Origin: Winogradskyella sp046545555 | Lineage (GTDB): Bacteria; Bacteroidota; Bacteroidia; Flavobacteriales; Flavobacteriaceae | Assembly (NCBI RefSeq): GCF_046545555.1 | Contig: NZ_JBHZTH010000001.1 | Span: 496,001 to 560,000, forward strand | Reading direction: 5' to 3' | DNA: 64,000 nt | Part shown: one piece after another, positions 53,318-61,699 of the stretch | Layout: each line of letters starts with the position of its first letter | How positions within the stretch are numbered: the first letter of the stretch is position 1 | Program-made: the position numbers and the translations under genes | Notes under the pieces: generated by a model | What the model was told of the DNA's origin: nothing | Database searches by the model: none | Seen by the model: the letters and a program-made list of their open reading frames with translations, nothing else

Positions 53318-54337
53318 ATGAAAATAATAGTCCCAATGGCAGGCAGAGGATCTCGCCTTAGACCACACAGTTTAACAGTACCAAAACCATTAATCCCAGT
53401 TGCAGGTCAACCCATTGTACATCGTTTAGTAAAAGATATTGCTAAAGTATTAAAGCAACCCATAGAGGAAATCGCTTTTGTTTTAGGAGATCCAGCATTT
53501 TTTGGAAATGATGTGGTTGAAAGTTTAACTGAACTTGCAGAAGGTTTAGGAGCAAAAGCATCCATTTATAGACAAGACCAGCCTTTAGGAACTGGCCATG
53601 CCATTATGAGTGCAAAACCATCTTTATCTGGTCCTGCAGTAATTGCTTATGCAGATACGCTGATTAGAGCTGAGTTCGATTTAGACCCAACAGCTGATAG
53701 TGTTATTTGGACAAAGCGTGTTGCTAACCCAGAGGCCTATGGTGTAGTGAAGTTAGATGAAAACGAAAGCATTGTTGAGTTGGTAGAAAAACCAGAAAGC
53801 TTTGTAAGCGACCAAGCTGTAATAGGTATTTATTATTTCAAAGATGTTGCTGTTTTAAAAGAAAAGCTTCAAGAGATATTAGATGAGAATATTATGAATG
53901 GTGGGGAATATCAAATTAATGACGGTATTAAACGTATGATGGCTGATGGTAGAGTTTTTAAAACAGGCTCTGTAGATGAGTGGATGGATTGTGGAAACAA
54001 GAATGTAACACTCGAAACTAATGCTAGAATGTTAGGATTTTTAACTTCAGATAATGTTGAGCAATTAGTACATGATTCAGTAATATTAGAAAACTCAAAC
54101 ATCATTGAGCCATGCTTTATCGGAGCAGGTACAGTTTTACGCAATACATCAGTAGGACCAAACGTTTCTATTGGGAAAGATTGCGTATTAGAAGACTCGA
54201 GCGTTAAAAATAGCCTAATTCAAAACCAAACAACTATTAAAAACGCTAATTTAGACGAAGCCATGATTGGTAATCATGTAAAGTATAATGGTAACTTCAC
54301 TAAGATTAGTATTGGTGATTATACACAAATGGAATAA
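53318..54337 (+). CDS. Sugar-phosphate nucleotidyltransferase with C-terminal beta-helix
   Basis: 339 residues. The N-terminal nucleotidyltransferase domain has MAGRGSRLRPHSLTVPKPL (about 7-25), YADTLIRAEF with the metal-binding Asp, and VEKPESFVSD. The C-terminal part (about 245-330) is a left-handed beta-helix with hexapeptide turns such as IEPCFIGAGTVLRNTSVG and VSIGKDCVLEDSSV. This is the plan of GlmU/GlgC-like and mannose-1-phosphate guanylyltransferase-like enzymes. The exact sugar and nucleotide cannot be told; it is likely to make a precursor for envelope glycans. Confidence 0.86.
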   Translation: MKIIVPMAGRGSRLRPHSLTVPKPLIPVAGQPIVHRLVKDIAKVLKQPIEEIAFVLGDPAFFGNDVVESLTELAEGLGAKASIYRQDQPLGTGHAIMSAKPSLSGPAVIAYADTLIRAEFDLDPTADSVIWTKRVANPEAYGVVKLDENESIVELVEKPESFVSDQAVIGIYYFKDVAVLKEKLQEILDENIMNGGEYQINDGIKRMMADGRVFKTGSVDEWMDCGNKNVTLETNARMLGFLTSDNVEQLVHDSVILENSNIIEPCFIGAGTVLRNTSVGPNVSIGKDCVLEDSSVKNSLIQNQTTIKNANLDEAMIGNHVKYNGNFTKISIGDYTQME

Positions 54338-54345
54338 AAATTAGT

Positions 54346-54457
54346 TGTCATTTCTGCACAGTCGGGAATCTTATCTAAGTTTGGAATAACTTTTGAAAAC
54401 TATAATGTCATTTAGAGCTTTTCAACTGTCGCGCAAGACAAGATAAAGCGAAGAATC
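54346..54457. repeat. Two dispersed intergenic repeat elements, copies 5 and 6
   Basis: The 124-base gap before the TPR gene holds two degenerate copies. TGTCATTTCTGCACAGTCGG followed by GAATCTTA lies at 54346-54373. TGTCATTTAGAGC, then an ACTGTCGCGCAAGACA palindrome-like core and GAAGAATCG, lies at 54406-54457. Both keep the TGTCATTT start and the GAATC end. Confidence 0.5.
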
Positions 54458-54461
54458 GTAT

Positions 54462-55823
54462 ATGAAATTGAATAAAAAAATAGCAAGACTTTCAATAGCA
54501 CTTCTTTTAGTGCCGATGCTTACTATTGCCCAAGTCAATTTTAACAAACCGCCAGACGACGACTTAGGAAATGTAGAAGACGAATTTCAAGAACATTTTT
54601 TCGAAGCCATAAAACAAAAAGGAATAGAGAATTATGATCGAGCCGTTGAATCACTGTATAAGTGTCTAAATTTAGACAGTAAAAGACCAGTGATTTATTT
54701 TGAACTAGGTAAAAACTATAATAAACTTAAAAATTTTGGTGCGGCAGAGGATAACCTCAAAAAAGCCATAAGTATGCAGCCAGATAATGAATGGTTTTTA
54801 GATGAGCTTTATGATGTTTACTTTCAACAAGACGATATTAACAACGCTATAAAAACGATTAAACAACTGGTTAAATATCATCCAGATTACAAAGAGGATT
54901 TAGCAGCACTTTATATTAGGGAAAAACGCTACAAACAAGCCTTAGATCTTTTAGATGAACTCGATGAAGAGTTAGGTGTTAGCGAACCCAGAGACAACAT
55001 GCGTAATGATATTTATAGTATTACAGGTAATGCAGATGATCGTATAGAAAATTTAGAAGAACGGATAGCTAATAACCCTAATAATGAAGAAAATCATTTA
55101 AAACTAATTTATAGATACAGCCAAACAGGTGATAAAAAGAATGCTTATAAAGTAGCTAAAAATCTCTTAAAAATAAAGCCAGACTCTAAATTTGTCCATT
55201 TAGCATTGTATAAATTTTATTTGCAAGATGATAAAGTTGAAGAAGCAATTAGTTCTGTAAAAATTGCATTAACAAGTCCAGTTATAAATGCAGACGCGAA
55301 AGCAAAAGTTCTAAAGGATTTTGTTTCATTTGTAGCTAAAAATCCAGAATACGAAAGTGATTTGGTTGATATCACAGCACTCATTGATGATAGTAAAGAT
55401 GCTCAAACTCATGAGGATTTAGGTAGATACTATCTCAAAGCAGGCGATAAAGTAAAAGCATTAGCTAATTTTAAAGACGCTTTAAAACAAGACCCTAATG
55501 ACTTTAAACTCATTAAAGACGTATTATTACTTCAATTAGATGTTGAGGACTTTAAAGCCGTTGTAAAAGACAGTGGTGACGCGTTAGAATTATATCCTGC
55601 ACAACCAATCTTGTATTTGGTTAATGGAGTAGCAAATAACAAACTTGGTAATAGCAAAAAAGCGATTGAGAATCTCGAAATGGGATTAGATTTCTTAATT
55701 GACAACCCAAATATGGAAAGCGATTTTTACTCTGAGTTGAGTTTGGCCTACAAAGCACAAAATAATATTAACAAATCTGAGACGTTTGCTAAAAAGGCAC
55801 AAGCCCTAAAAGCACAACAATAA
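54462..55823 (+). CDS. Periplasmic TPR repeat protein
   Basis: 453 residues. A cleavable signal peptide is likely (hydrophobic 8-20, then TIAQVNF). The rest is a superhelix of about 10 tetratricopeptide repeats, seen as recurring patterns such as FELGKNYNKLKNFGAAEDNL, DLGRYYLKAGDKVKALANF and LVNGVANNKLGNSKKAI. TPR proteins act as binding scaffolds. It is in the conserved run with DUF4292 and the EnvC-like gene, so an envelope or cell-wall role is likely, but no specific partner can be named. Confidence 0.82.
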   Translation: MKLNKKIARLSIALLLVPMLTIAQVNFNKPPDDDLGNVEDEFQEHFFEAIKQKGIENYDRAVESLYKCLNLDSKRPVIYFELGKNYNKLKNFGAAEDNLKKAISMQPDNEWFLDELYDVYFQQDDINNAIKTIKQLVKYHPDYKEDLAALYIREKRYKQALDLLDELDEELGVSEPRDNMRNDIYSITGNADDRIENLEERIANNPNNEENHLKLIYRYSQTGDKKNAYKVAKNLLKIKPDSKFVHLALYKFYLQDDKVEEAISSVKIALTSPVINADAKAKVLKDFVSFVAKNPEYESDLVDITALIDDSKDAQTHEDLGRYYLKAGDKVKALANFKDALKQDPNDFKLIKDVLLLQLDVEDFKAVVKDSGDALELYPAQPILYLVNGVANNKLGNSKKAIENLEMGLDFLIDNPNMESDFYSELSLAYKAQNNINKSETFAKKAQALKAQQ

Positions 55824-55826
55824 CAA

Positions 55827-55846
55827 ATTCCTGCGAAGGAAGGAAT
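55827..55846. repeat. Dispersed intergenic repeat element, copy 7
   Basis: ATTCCTGCGAAGGAAGGAAT lies in the 36-base gap between the TPR gene and the DUF4292 gene and is followed by CTCA. TTCCT and AGGAA form a hairpin with a GCGA tetraloop. The GAATCTCA end is shared with copy 2 in the atp operon. Confidence 0.55.
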
Positions 55847-55859
55847 CTCAAAGAATAGA

Positions 55860-56660
55860 ATGAGAAAAGAACAAAATAATAAAACGATTCAATTTACAAA
55901 AGTCATCTCAGTACTCATTTTGATGCTATTTCTAACAAATTGTAAATCAGCTAAAAGTGTTATTGCTTCTGGTGAAGCCAGTAATAATCTATCTGCCAAG
56001 CAAGTGATTAAGCAACATCAAAAGAATGATGCATATTTTAAAACTATGCAAGCTAGAGTAAGAATAGATCTAATCCAAGGAGATAAAGAACAAGGTTTAA
56101 CTTTTAGTTTTCGGATGGAAAAAGACAAGGTGATTTGGTTGAGTGCACCATTGGGTCTAGCAAGAATGATGATTACACCAGAAAACGTTCGATTTTATAA
56201 TAAACAAGACAACGAATATTTTGATGGTGATTATGCCTTACTTAGTGATTTTGTAGGTATAGATTTAGACTTCAATAAAGTTCAGAATATATTATTAGGT
56301 CAGGCTGTTTTTGGTCTGAAAGATCAACCACATACGGTTTCAGTTAATGAAAATTCGTATGCGCTGCAACCTAAAAATCAGAGTACACTTTTAGAGTTAT
56401 TTTATTTAATTAATCCATCGCATTTTAAGATGGATAGTCTGCAATTAACACAGCAATTAAAAAAACGCATTCTTCAAGTAGATTATAAATCTTATCAAGA
56501 TGTAGATAAACAAGTTTTACCAAAAGACGTTAGGATAATAGCGGTAGACAATGCTGATGAAGTGGCAATTAATTTAGAGTTTAAGTCAGTATCTTTAAAT
56601 CAAGAGTTGCGATTTCCTTTTAATATACCAGAAGGCTATAAAGAAATAGTAATAAAATAA
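55860..56660 (+). CDS. DUF4292 family lipoprotein
   Basis: 266 residues. Signal helix (about 15-27) and lipobox MLFLTNC with C28. The mature part is beta-rich, like LolA/LolB- and outer-membrane-lipoprotein-sorting folds. WLSAPLGLARMMITPENVRFY is a conserved-looking strand pair. It fits DUF4292, a Bacteroidota family next to the TPR and EnvC-like genes. A role in outer-membrane lipid or lipoprotein transport is suggested by the fold resemblance only. Its stop overlaps the next start by one base. Confidence 0.8.
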   Translation: MRKEQNNKTIQFTKVISVLILMLFLTNCKSAKSVIASGEASNNLSAKQVIKQHQKNDAYFKTMQARVRIDLIQGDKEQGLTFSFRMEKDKVIWLSAPLGLARMMITPENVRFYNKQDNEYFDGDYALLSDFVGIDLDFNKVQNILLGQAVFGLKDQPHTVSVNENSYALQPKNQSTLLELFYLINPSHFKMDSLQLTQQLKKRILQVDYKSYQDVDKQVLPKDVRIIAVDNADEVAINLEFKSVSLNQELRFPFNIPEGYKEIVIK

Positions 56661-57883
56661 TGAGTTCTAAACGATTTTATATTCTTTTTGTTGTTGGGTT
56701 TTTAGCTTCCTCTACATCATTATTTTCACAGAGCGACAAGCAGAAAAAACTAGAAGCACAGCGTCAGCAAGTTTTAAAAGAAATGAAGCAGATAAATGCT
56801 TTATTATACTCTAAAAAGAAAGAACAAAAATCTGAAATTACACTAATTGAAAATCTTAATGCTAAAGTTAGTGCAAGAGAAAACCTTATTAGAATAACTA
56901 ACCAACAAGCCAATTTACTTACACGACAGATAAATTCTAATCAAAAAGAAATTACAAGTTTAAGAACGCAATTACAAGAGCTTAAAGATGATTATGCAGC
57001 TATGGTAGTAAAGTCTTATAAAAGTAAATCTGAGCAAAGTAAAGTGATGTTTTTATTGTCTTCAGATAATTTTAAACAAGCGTACAAAAGGCTTCAATAT
57101 ATTAAACAATACGCTAATTATCAAAAGGAACAAGGCGAATCTATAAAGACAAAAACTACAGAATTACAAGCGTTAAATATTCAGTTATCTAAGCAAAAAG
57201 AAGATAAACAAAAACTAATTGAAGAAAATAGAATAGCTAAGCGTGAGTTAGAAAAAGAAAAACAACAACGCGAAATATTAATGGCTTCTATAAAGTCTGA
57301 CATGAGTAAATTTTCAGCACAGATTAAAAAGAAACGACAAGAAGCAGATCGTATAGATAAAGAAATAAATAGATTAATTAGAGAAGCTATTGCTTCTTCT
57401 AATAAAAAAGCAGGAAAAAAGACATCTACAGGTAAGTTTGTTTTAACACCTGAAGCTAAAAAATTAGCATCTAATTTTCAAGCTAATAAAGGTAAACTAG
57501 GATGGCCAGTGTCTAGAGGTGTTATTAAGGGTAAATTTGGAAAAACCCGCTCTTTAATCGATAATACTGTTGAGGTAAATAACTCTGGTGTAAAAATAGC
57601 AACAGAGAAAGATGCCGAGGTTAAAGCAGTATTTAATGGTGTGGTACACAAGTTGTTTATCGTTAAGAATGCTAATTCTGGGATTATGATTCGCCATGGT
57701 AATTATTTTACAGTGTATTACAACCTTTCCAAAATTTATGTAAAATCGGGTCAAAAAATAAGTACAGGCGAAGTAATTGGGCAGGTATTTACAAGCAGAG
57801 TAAATGGGGAAAGCTTATTAGACTTTAGACTATTTAAAGACAAGCAGAAACTTAATCCGCAATATTGGTTGTCTAAGTATTAA
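56660..57883 (+). CDS. EnvC-like murein hydrolase activator, degenerate LytM domain
   Basis: 407 residues. Signal peptide (about 7-24, SLFSQS), long coiled coil (25-250), then a LytM/M23 domain (about 285-407). The zinc site is lost. Where active enzymes have HxxxD, this protein has NNSGVKI, and the HxH motif is replaced by LLDFRLF. This is the pattern of EnvC/NlpD, which activate amidases at the division septum instead of cutting the wall themselves. It overlaps the DUF4292 gene by 1 base and ends the operon. Confidence 0.86.
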   Translation: MSSKRFYILFVVGFLASSTSLFSQSDKQKKLEAQRQQVLKEMKQINALLYSKKKEQKSEITLIENLNAKVSARENLIRITNQQANLLTRQINSNQKEITSLRTQLQELKDDYAAMVVKSYKSKSEQSKVMFLLSSDNFKQAYKRLQYIKQYANYQKEQGESIKTKTTELQALNIQLSKQKEDKQKLIEENRIAKRELEKEKQQREILMASIKSDMSKFSAQIKKKRQEADRIDKEINRLIREAIASSNKKAGKKTSTGKFVLTPEAKKLASNFQANKGKLGWPVSRGVIKGKFGKTRSLIDNTVEVNNSGVKIATEKDAEVKAVFNGVVHKLFIVKNANSGIMIRHGNYFTVYYNLSKIYVKSGQKISTGEVIGQVFTSRVNGESLLDFRLFKDKQKLNPQYWLSKY

Positions 57884-57888
57884 AATCT

Positions 57889-58398
57889 CTATTCAAAAAG
57901 CGCTTTTAACTCAGTAGCATCATCAGGCTTTATTTTCCCAGCTAAAAGTAAACTCAATTGTTTACGTCTTAGTGCGGCATCAAAACGTTGTCTTTCTAAT
58001 TCAGTTTCAGGCACTAGTGCAGGTACTTTTACAGGTCTCCCAGTTTCATCTACAGCAACAAAGGTGTAAATAGCTTCATTAGCTTTAATGCACTCTCCAG
58101 ACTCTCTGTCCTCAATCCAAACGTCCATATAAACCTCCATAGAGCTTGTAAAAGCACGAGAAACTTTTGCTTCAATCATTACAACACTGCCTAATGGCAC
58201 TGATCTATTAAAAGCAACATGATTTACTGAGGCAGTAACAACAATCCGTCTAGAATGACGTCTTGCGGCAATACTTGCGGCACGATCCATTCGAGCAAGC
58301 AACTCGCCACCGAATAAATTATTAATAGGATTCGTTTCACTAGGTAAAACTAAATCAGTAACTATTGTTTTAGACTGAAAGGCAGTTCTTGATTGCAT
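57889..58398 (-). CDS. Acyl-CoA thioesterase (hotdog fold)
   Basis: Hydrolyses acyl-CoA to free acid and CoA. The 169-residue single hotdog domain resembles YciA/BACH-type enzymes. NPINNLFGGELLARMDRAAS holds the central helix with the catalytic acidic residue, and SVNHVAFNRSVPLGSVV follows. The C-terminal tail is lysine-rich and helical. It is convergent with the EnvC-like gene (5 bases apart) and has its own promoter. Confidence 0.9.
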   Translation of the reverse strand: MQSRTAFQSKTIVTDLVLPSETNPINNLFGGELLARMDRAASIAARRHSRRIVVTASVNHVAFNRSVPLGSVVMIEAKVSRAFTSSMEVYMDVWIEDRESGECIKANEAIYTFVAVDETGRPVKVPALVPETELERQRFDAALRRKQLSLLLAGKIKPDDATELKALFE

Positions 58399-58416
58399 AA
58401 AGCTTTAAAATTTATG

Positions 58417-58424
58417 CAAAGATA
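58417..58424 (-). promoter_or_regulatory. -7 promoter element of the thioesterase gene
   Basis: On the minus strand this reads TATCTTTG, a full TAnnTTTG match ending 18 bases before the ATG at 58398. Confidence 0.5.
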
Positions 58425-58459
58425 AGATGCTTTTGGGTAAATAAATAGATAAGAAAAGG

Positions 58460-59398
58460 TTAATCGAGCTTCTTAATTAATAACCAAGCATCTCTGTTAT
58501 GTTCGCGACGGATTTTATAAAGGGCGTTTTGTGCTTCTGTTCTTGTTTCAAAACTAGAATAAACCACTTCATGCAAACCATAACGATTAGTCCCAATTTT
58601 TCTGGCTTTGTAACCTTTAGCTCTAAGCTGCTTTATTTTTTTATCTACATTAGCTTCAACTCTAAATGCGCCAGCAACAATATGGTAGTTGCCAGTTTGT
58701 TTCTCTAATGAAAGTGTAGCAGCAGGCAAGGGGTTACTAATAAAGAAAGTAGCTTCTTGTACTTTTGCATCTAGCTGAACATTAGCCTCTTCTTGCGCTA
58801 ACTGATTGTGAGTTTCAATAGAATTGTTATAATAGTTAGCACCAAAATATCCACCTAATCCTAAAACAATAACTGCAGCCGCAGCGTATTTATACCAATT
58901 AGTATTAGATCGCTTTTCTGGTGTAAAAGCTAAAGGTGTCGTTTCTTCAATAGCTTCTACAATATGTTTATGGGTTTCGCGTTTAACATCGACTGATGTG
59001 AAATGAGATAAACCAAAGGAAGTCGTTAGATAGTTAATACTGTTAGTAGGGTTAAAAACTATATTGCCTTCTGCATTTAAAACTAATTCGCCAATATTTT
59101 TAAACTGTATTGTTTCTCCTTGTATTAAATAAGATTTAATAGCTTTTACTTGCTTAGAAACTTTCACAATAGCAGTATTATAAGGGATTTTTTCAATTTC
59201 GGCAATATAATTTCCTAGTAAACCATCATTACCTTGTAATTGTTCATTAAACGAGAGCACTTTTTTTGGAGGGTAAAATGTATGTGTTGAATCATGAACC
59301 TTAGCTGAAACACGATTAGTTAAAAATGCACCAAACTCTGGCACTGTAATACAGTCGTACCGATAAAGCAAATCACTTATGTATGTTTCTAATTGCAT
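58460..59398 (-). CDS. HU-like (CCDC81-type) domain and SPOR domain membrane protein
   Basis: 312 residues. The cytoplasmic N-terminus (1-135) starts ISDLLYRYDCITVPEFGAF and resembles the HU-CCDC81 domains of Bacteroidota, relatives of the HU DNA-binding fold. One membrane helix follows (about 170-188), then a periplasmic linker and a C-terminal SPOR domain (about 236-312, GNYHIVAGAFRVEANVDKKI) that binds denuded glycan strands of septal peptidoglycan. The plan suggests a protein that ties something inside the cell to the division site. The promoter lies 7 bases upstream. Confidence 0.86.
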   Translation of the reverse strand: MQLETYISDLLYRYDCITVPEFGAFLTNRVSAKVHDSTHTFYPPKKVLSFNEQLQGNDGLLGNYIAEIEKIPYNTAIVKVSKQVKAIKSYLIQGETIQFKNIGELVLNAEGNIVFNPTNSINYLTTSFGLSHFTSVDVKRETHKHIVEAIEETTPLAFTPEKRSNTNWYKYAAAAVIVLGLGGYFGANYYNNSIETHNQLAQEEANVQLDAKVQEATFFISNPLPAATLSLEKQTGNYHIVAGAFRVEANVDKKIKQLRAKGYKARKIGTNRYGLHEVVYSSFETRTEAQNALYKIRREHNRDAWLLIKKLD

Positions 59399-59405
59399 AG
59401 TTGAA

Positions 59406-59413
59406 CAAAGTTA
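59406..59413 (-). promoter_or_regulatory. -7 promoter element of the HU-SPOR gene
   Basis: On the minus strand this reads TAACTTTG, a TAnnTTTG match ending 7 bases before the ATG at 59398, giving an almost leaderless transcript. Confidence 0.5.
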
Positions 59414-59504
59414 AAATTTTTTGAAAACGATAAAAGTTTGAAAGGATTTAGTTATTAACATCAAAAAAATTAGTTTCTTGTAATCTTTAAATCAATGTAT
59501 TAAA

Positions 59505-60608
59505 ATGACAGATCAGCAACTAATTTTTGCTTTAGCCTTACAACACGTGCCAAAAATTGGCGGTACAACAGCTAAAAAGCTTATTAATCATTGTGGATCT
59601 GCGGAAGCTGTCTTAAAAGAGAAAAAATCTAATTTATTAAAAATCGATGGCATTGGAACTATCACTATTGAGGGGTTGTTTAACAAAACGCACCTTGAAG
59701 ATGCGGAAAATGAATTACGATTTATTAAGGAGAATGATATTATTACTCATTATTTTACTGAAGATAGTTATCCTGAAAAACTAAAACATTGTATCGATGG
59801 ACCACTAGTATTATTTCAATCTGGGAATATTGATATAAAACAACAACGTATTATAAGTATAGTTGGTGCTCGAAAAATTACCACTAGTGGTATTGCCTTT
59901 TGTGAAAAATTGGTAGAGACCTTGTCAGCTTATAATCCCATTATAGTTTCAGGTTTTGCTTACGGAACTGATATTACGGCGCATAAAGCAGCTGTAAAAC
60001 ATAAGCTACAGACCATTGGTTGTTTGGCTCATGGCCTTAACCAAATTTATCCTAAGGTGCATAAAAAGTATGTAGCTGATGTTGAAAAATATGGCGGATT
60101 TTATACCGATTTTTGGAGTACAGATGCTTTTGATCGGAATAATTTTTTAAAACGAAACAGAATTATTGCTGGTCTTAGCGAAGCTACGATTGTAATAGAG
60201 TCCGCTGAAAAAGGTGGTAGTTTAGTAACAGCAGATATAGCGAACTCCTATAACAGAGAGGTGTTTGCTGTACCTGGGCGAACAACAGATAGCCAAAGTG
60301 TAGGTTGTAATAATCTTATAAAGTTTCAGAATGCACATTTATTGTCTAACCCTTTAGATGTTCCGTATATGCTCAACTGGGAATTAGAATCTGATAAAAA
60401 ACCAGCAGTACAAAAACAACTATTTGTAGAGTTAGAACCTGATGAAAAAATAATATATAATTTTCTAAAAACTAATAATAAAGAAGTATTAGATGTTATT
60501 GCTATAGAATGCGAAATGCCAACCTACAAAATAGCAGGTATTTTACTTAATATGGAACTGAAAGGTGTTGTAAGGCCTTTACCTGGAAAGTTGTTTGAGG
60601 TTATTTAA
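59505..60608 (+). CDS. dprA: DNA-processing protein DprA
   Basis: Loads RecA on incoming single-stranded DNA during natural transformation. 367 residues: an N-terminal helix-hairpin-helix/SAM-like part (VPKIGGTTAKKLI, 14-26), a central Rossmann domain with SIVGARKITTSGIAFCEKL and IVSGFAYGTDITAHKAA, NRIIAGLSEATIVIES, and a C-terminal winged-helix domain (about 300-367). Complete. It is convergent with trpS (4 bases overlap). Confidence 0.94.
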   Translation: MTDQQLIFALALQHVPKIGGTTAKKLINHCGSAEAVLKEKKSNLLKIDGIGTITIEGLFNKTHLEDAENELRFIKENDIITHYFTEDSYPEKLKHCIDGPLVLFQSGNIDIKQQRIISIVGARKITTSGIAFCEKLVETLSAYNPIIVSGFAYGTDITAHKAAVKHKLQTIGCLAHGLNQIYPKVHKKYVADVEKYGGFYTDFWSTDAFDRNNFLKRNRIIAGLSEATIVIESAEKGGSLVTADIANSYNREVFAVPGRTTDSQSVGCNNLIKFQNAHLLSNPLDVPYMLNWELESDKKPAVQKQLFVELEPDEKIIYNFLKTNNKEVLDVIAIECEMPTYKIAGILLNMELKGVVRPLPGKLFEVI

Positions 60609-61576
60609 TATCCAACTTTATCTCTAACACGCTTCAAAACATCATCTGCAACAATCTTAGCTTTAGCAGCACCTTTAGCTAAAGCAGTATCAACCTCGTT
60701 AAGATTATTCATATAATAGTTATAACGTTCTCTAGGTTCAGCAAAACGCTCCAAAATCAATTCATATAAAGCTTGTTTAGCATGGCCATAACCATAATGA
60801 CCAGCTTCGTAATTAGCTTTCATTTCAGTTATTTGACTATCTGATGCTAATAAACTATAAATAGCAAAGCAGTTACAATTTGCCCAATCTTTAGGGTCTT
60901 CTAAAGGCGTGCTATCTGTTGCAATAGACATTATTTGTTTGCGCAGTTTCTTTTCTGGTAAGAAGATATTAATGATATTACCTTTACTTTTGCTCATTTT
61001 AGCACCATCAGTGCCAGGAATTAACATGGTATCTTTTTGTATATCTGCTTTAGGTAAAACAAAGGTTTCACCGCCCATTTTCGCATGGAAACGCGAGGCA
61101 ACATCACGAGTCATTTCAATATGTTGCTCTTGGTCTTTACCAACAGGAATGATCTCAGCGTCATACAATAATATATCAGCTGCCATCAACATTGGGTAGG
61201 TAAATAAGCCACCATTAACATCGTCTAACCGATCTGCTTTATCCTTAAAACTATGTGCTAACTCCAAACGTTTAAAAGGAAAGAAACAGTTAAGGTACCA
61301 TGATAATTCAGTAACTTGTGGTACATCGCTTTGTCTGTAGAAAACAGTTTTTTCAATATCTAATCCGAAAGCCATCCAAACTGCCGCCGTAGAATAGGTG
61401 TTATTACGTAAGGTTTGAGCATCTTTAATTTGGGTTAAAGAATGTAAATCTGCAATAAATAAATAAGAGTCATTAGCTTTATTTTCTGCTTGTTCAATTG
61501 CTGGTAAAATTGCACCTAAAATATTTCCTAAATGTGGTGTTCCTGTACTTTGTATGCCTGTTAGTATTCTTGCCAT
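60605..61576 (-). CDS. trpS: Tryptophanyl-tRNA synthetase
   Basis: Class I synthetase that charges tRNA-Trp. From the ATG at 61576 it has 323 residues. The N-terminus MARILTGIQSTGTPHLGNIL carries the HIGH-like motif (TPHLGN) and KMSKSKGNII is the KMSKS loop. Length is normal for a bacterial TrpRS. The frame is open 10 codons further upstream, but the chosen ATG is preceded by a perfect GGGAGG Shine-Dalgarno at 5 bases, which is unusual in this genome. Confidence 0.95.
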   Translation of the reverse strand: MARILTGIQSTGTPHLGNILGAILPAIEQAENKANDSYLFIADLHSLTQIKDAQTLRNNTYSTAAVWMAFGLDIEKTVFYRQSDVPQVTELSWYLNCFFPFKRLELAHSFKDKADRLDDVNGGLFTYPMLMAADILLYDAEIIPVGKDQEQHIEMTRDVASRFHAKMGGETFVLPKADIQKDTMLIPGTDGAKMSKSKGNIINIFLPEKKLRKQIMSIATDSTPLEDPKDWANCNCFAIYSLLASDSQITEMKANYEAGHYGYGHAKQALYELILERFAEPRERYNYYMNNLNEVDTALAKGAAKAKIVADDVLKRVRDKVGY

Positions 61577-61580
61577 GTTT

Positions 61581-61600
61581 ACCTCCCACGAAAGTGGTAG
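61581..61600 (-). promoter_or_regulatory. Strong Shine-Dalgarno within a small hairpin in the trpS leader
   Basis: On the mRNA strand the leader ends CTACCACTTTCGTGGGAGGT followed by AAAC and the ATG. GGGAGG lies at ideal distance from the start. CCAC/GTGG closes a TTTC loop, and flanking C-G and T-A pairs extend it past one mismatch, so the Shine-Dalgarno is partly within the 3' arm. No other gene start I inspected here has such a site. Confidence 0.55.
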
Positions 61601-61635
61601 TCTCATTAAATTAAACTTAATTTTTAAACGAAGTA

Positions 61636-61643
61636 CAAAGTTA
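61636..61643 (-). promoter_or_regulatory. -7 promoter element of trpS
   Basis: On the minus strand this reads TAACTTTG (TAnnTTTG). Transcription from it would give a leader of about 50 bases that includes the hairpin and Shine-Dalgarno at 61581-61600. Confidence 0.5.
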
Positions 61644-61686
61644 ATTTTTTTGATAGAACTATAAGACCGTATTTAATTTAAATACT

Positions 61687-61694
61687 TAGTTTTG
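61687..61694 (+). promoter_or_regulatory. -7 promoter element of the PlsC-like gene
   Basis: TAGTTTTG matches TAnnTTTG and ends 5 bases before the ATG at 61700, again predicting a leaderless or nearly leaderless message. Confidence 0.5.
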
Positions 61695-61699
61695 AAAAG

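Noticed and set aside
57896..57907. AAAAGCGCTTTT palindrome as a terminator between the EnvC-like and thioesterase genes
   Set aside because: It has no loop and lies within the 3' coding end of the thioesterase gene, so it is unlikely to act as an intrinsic terminator.
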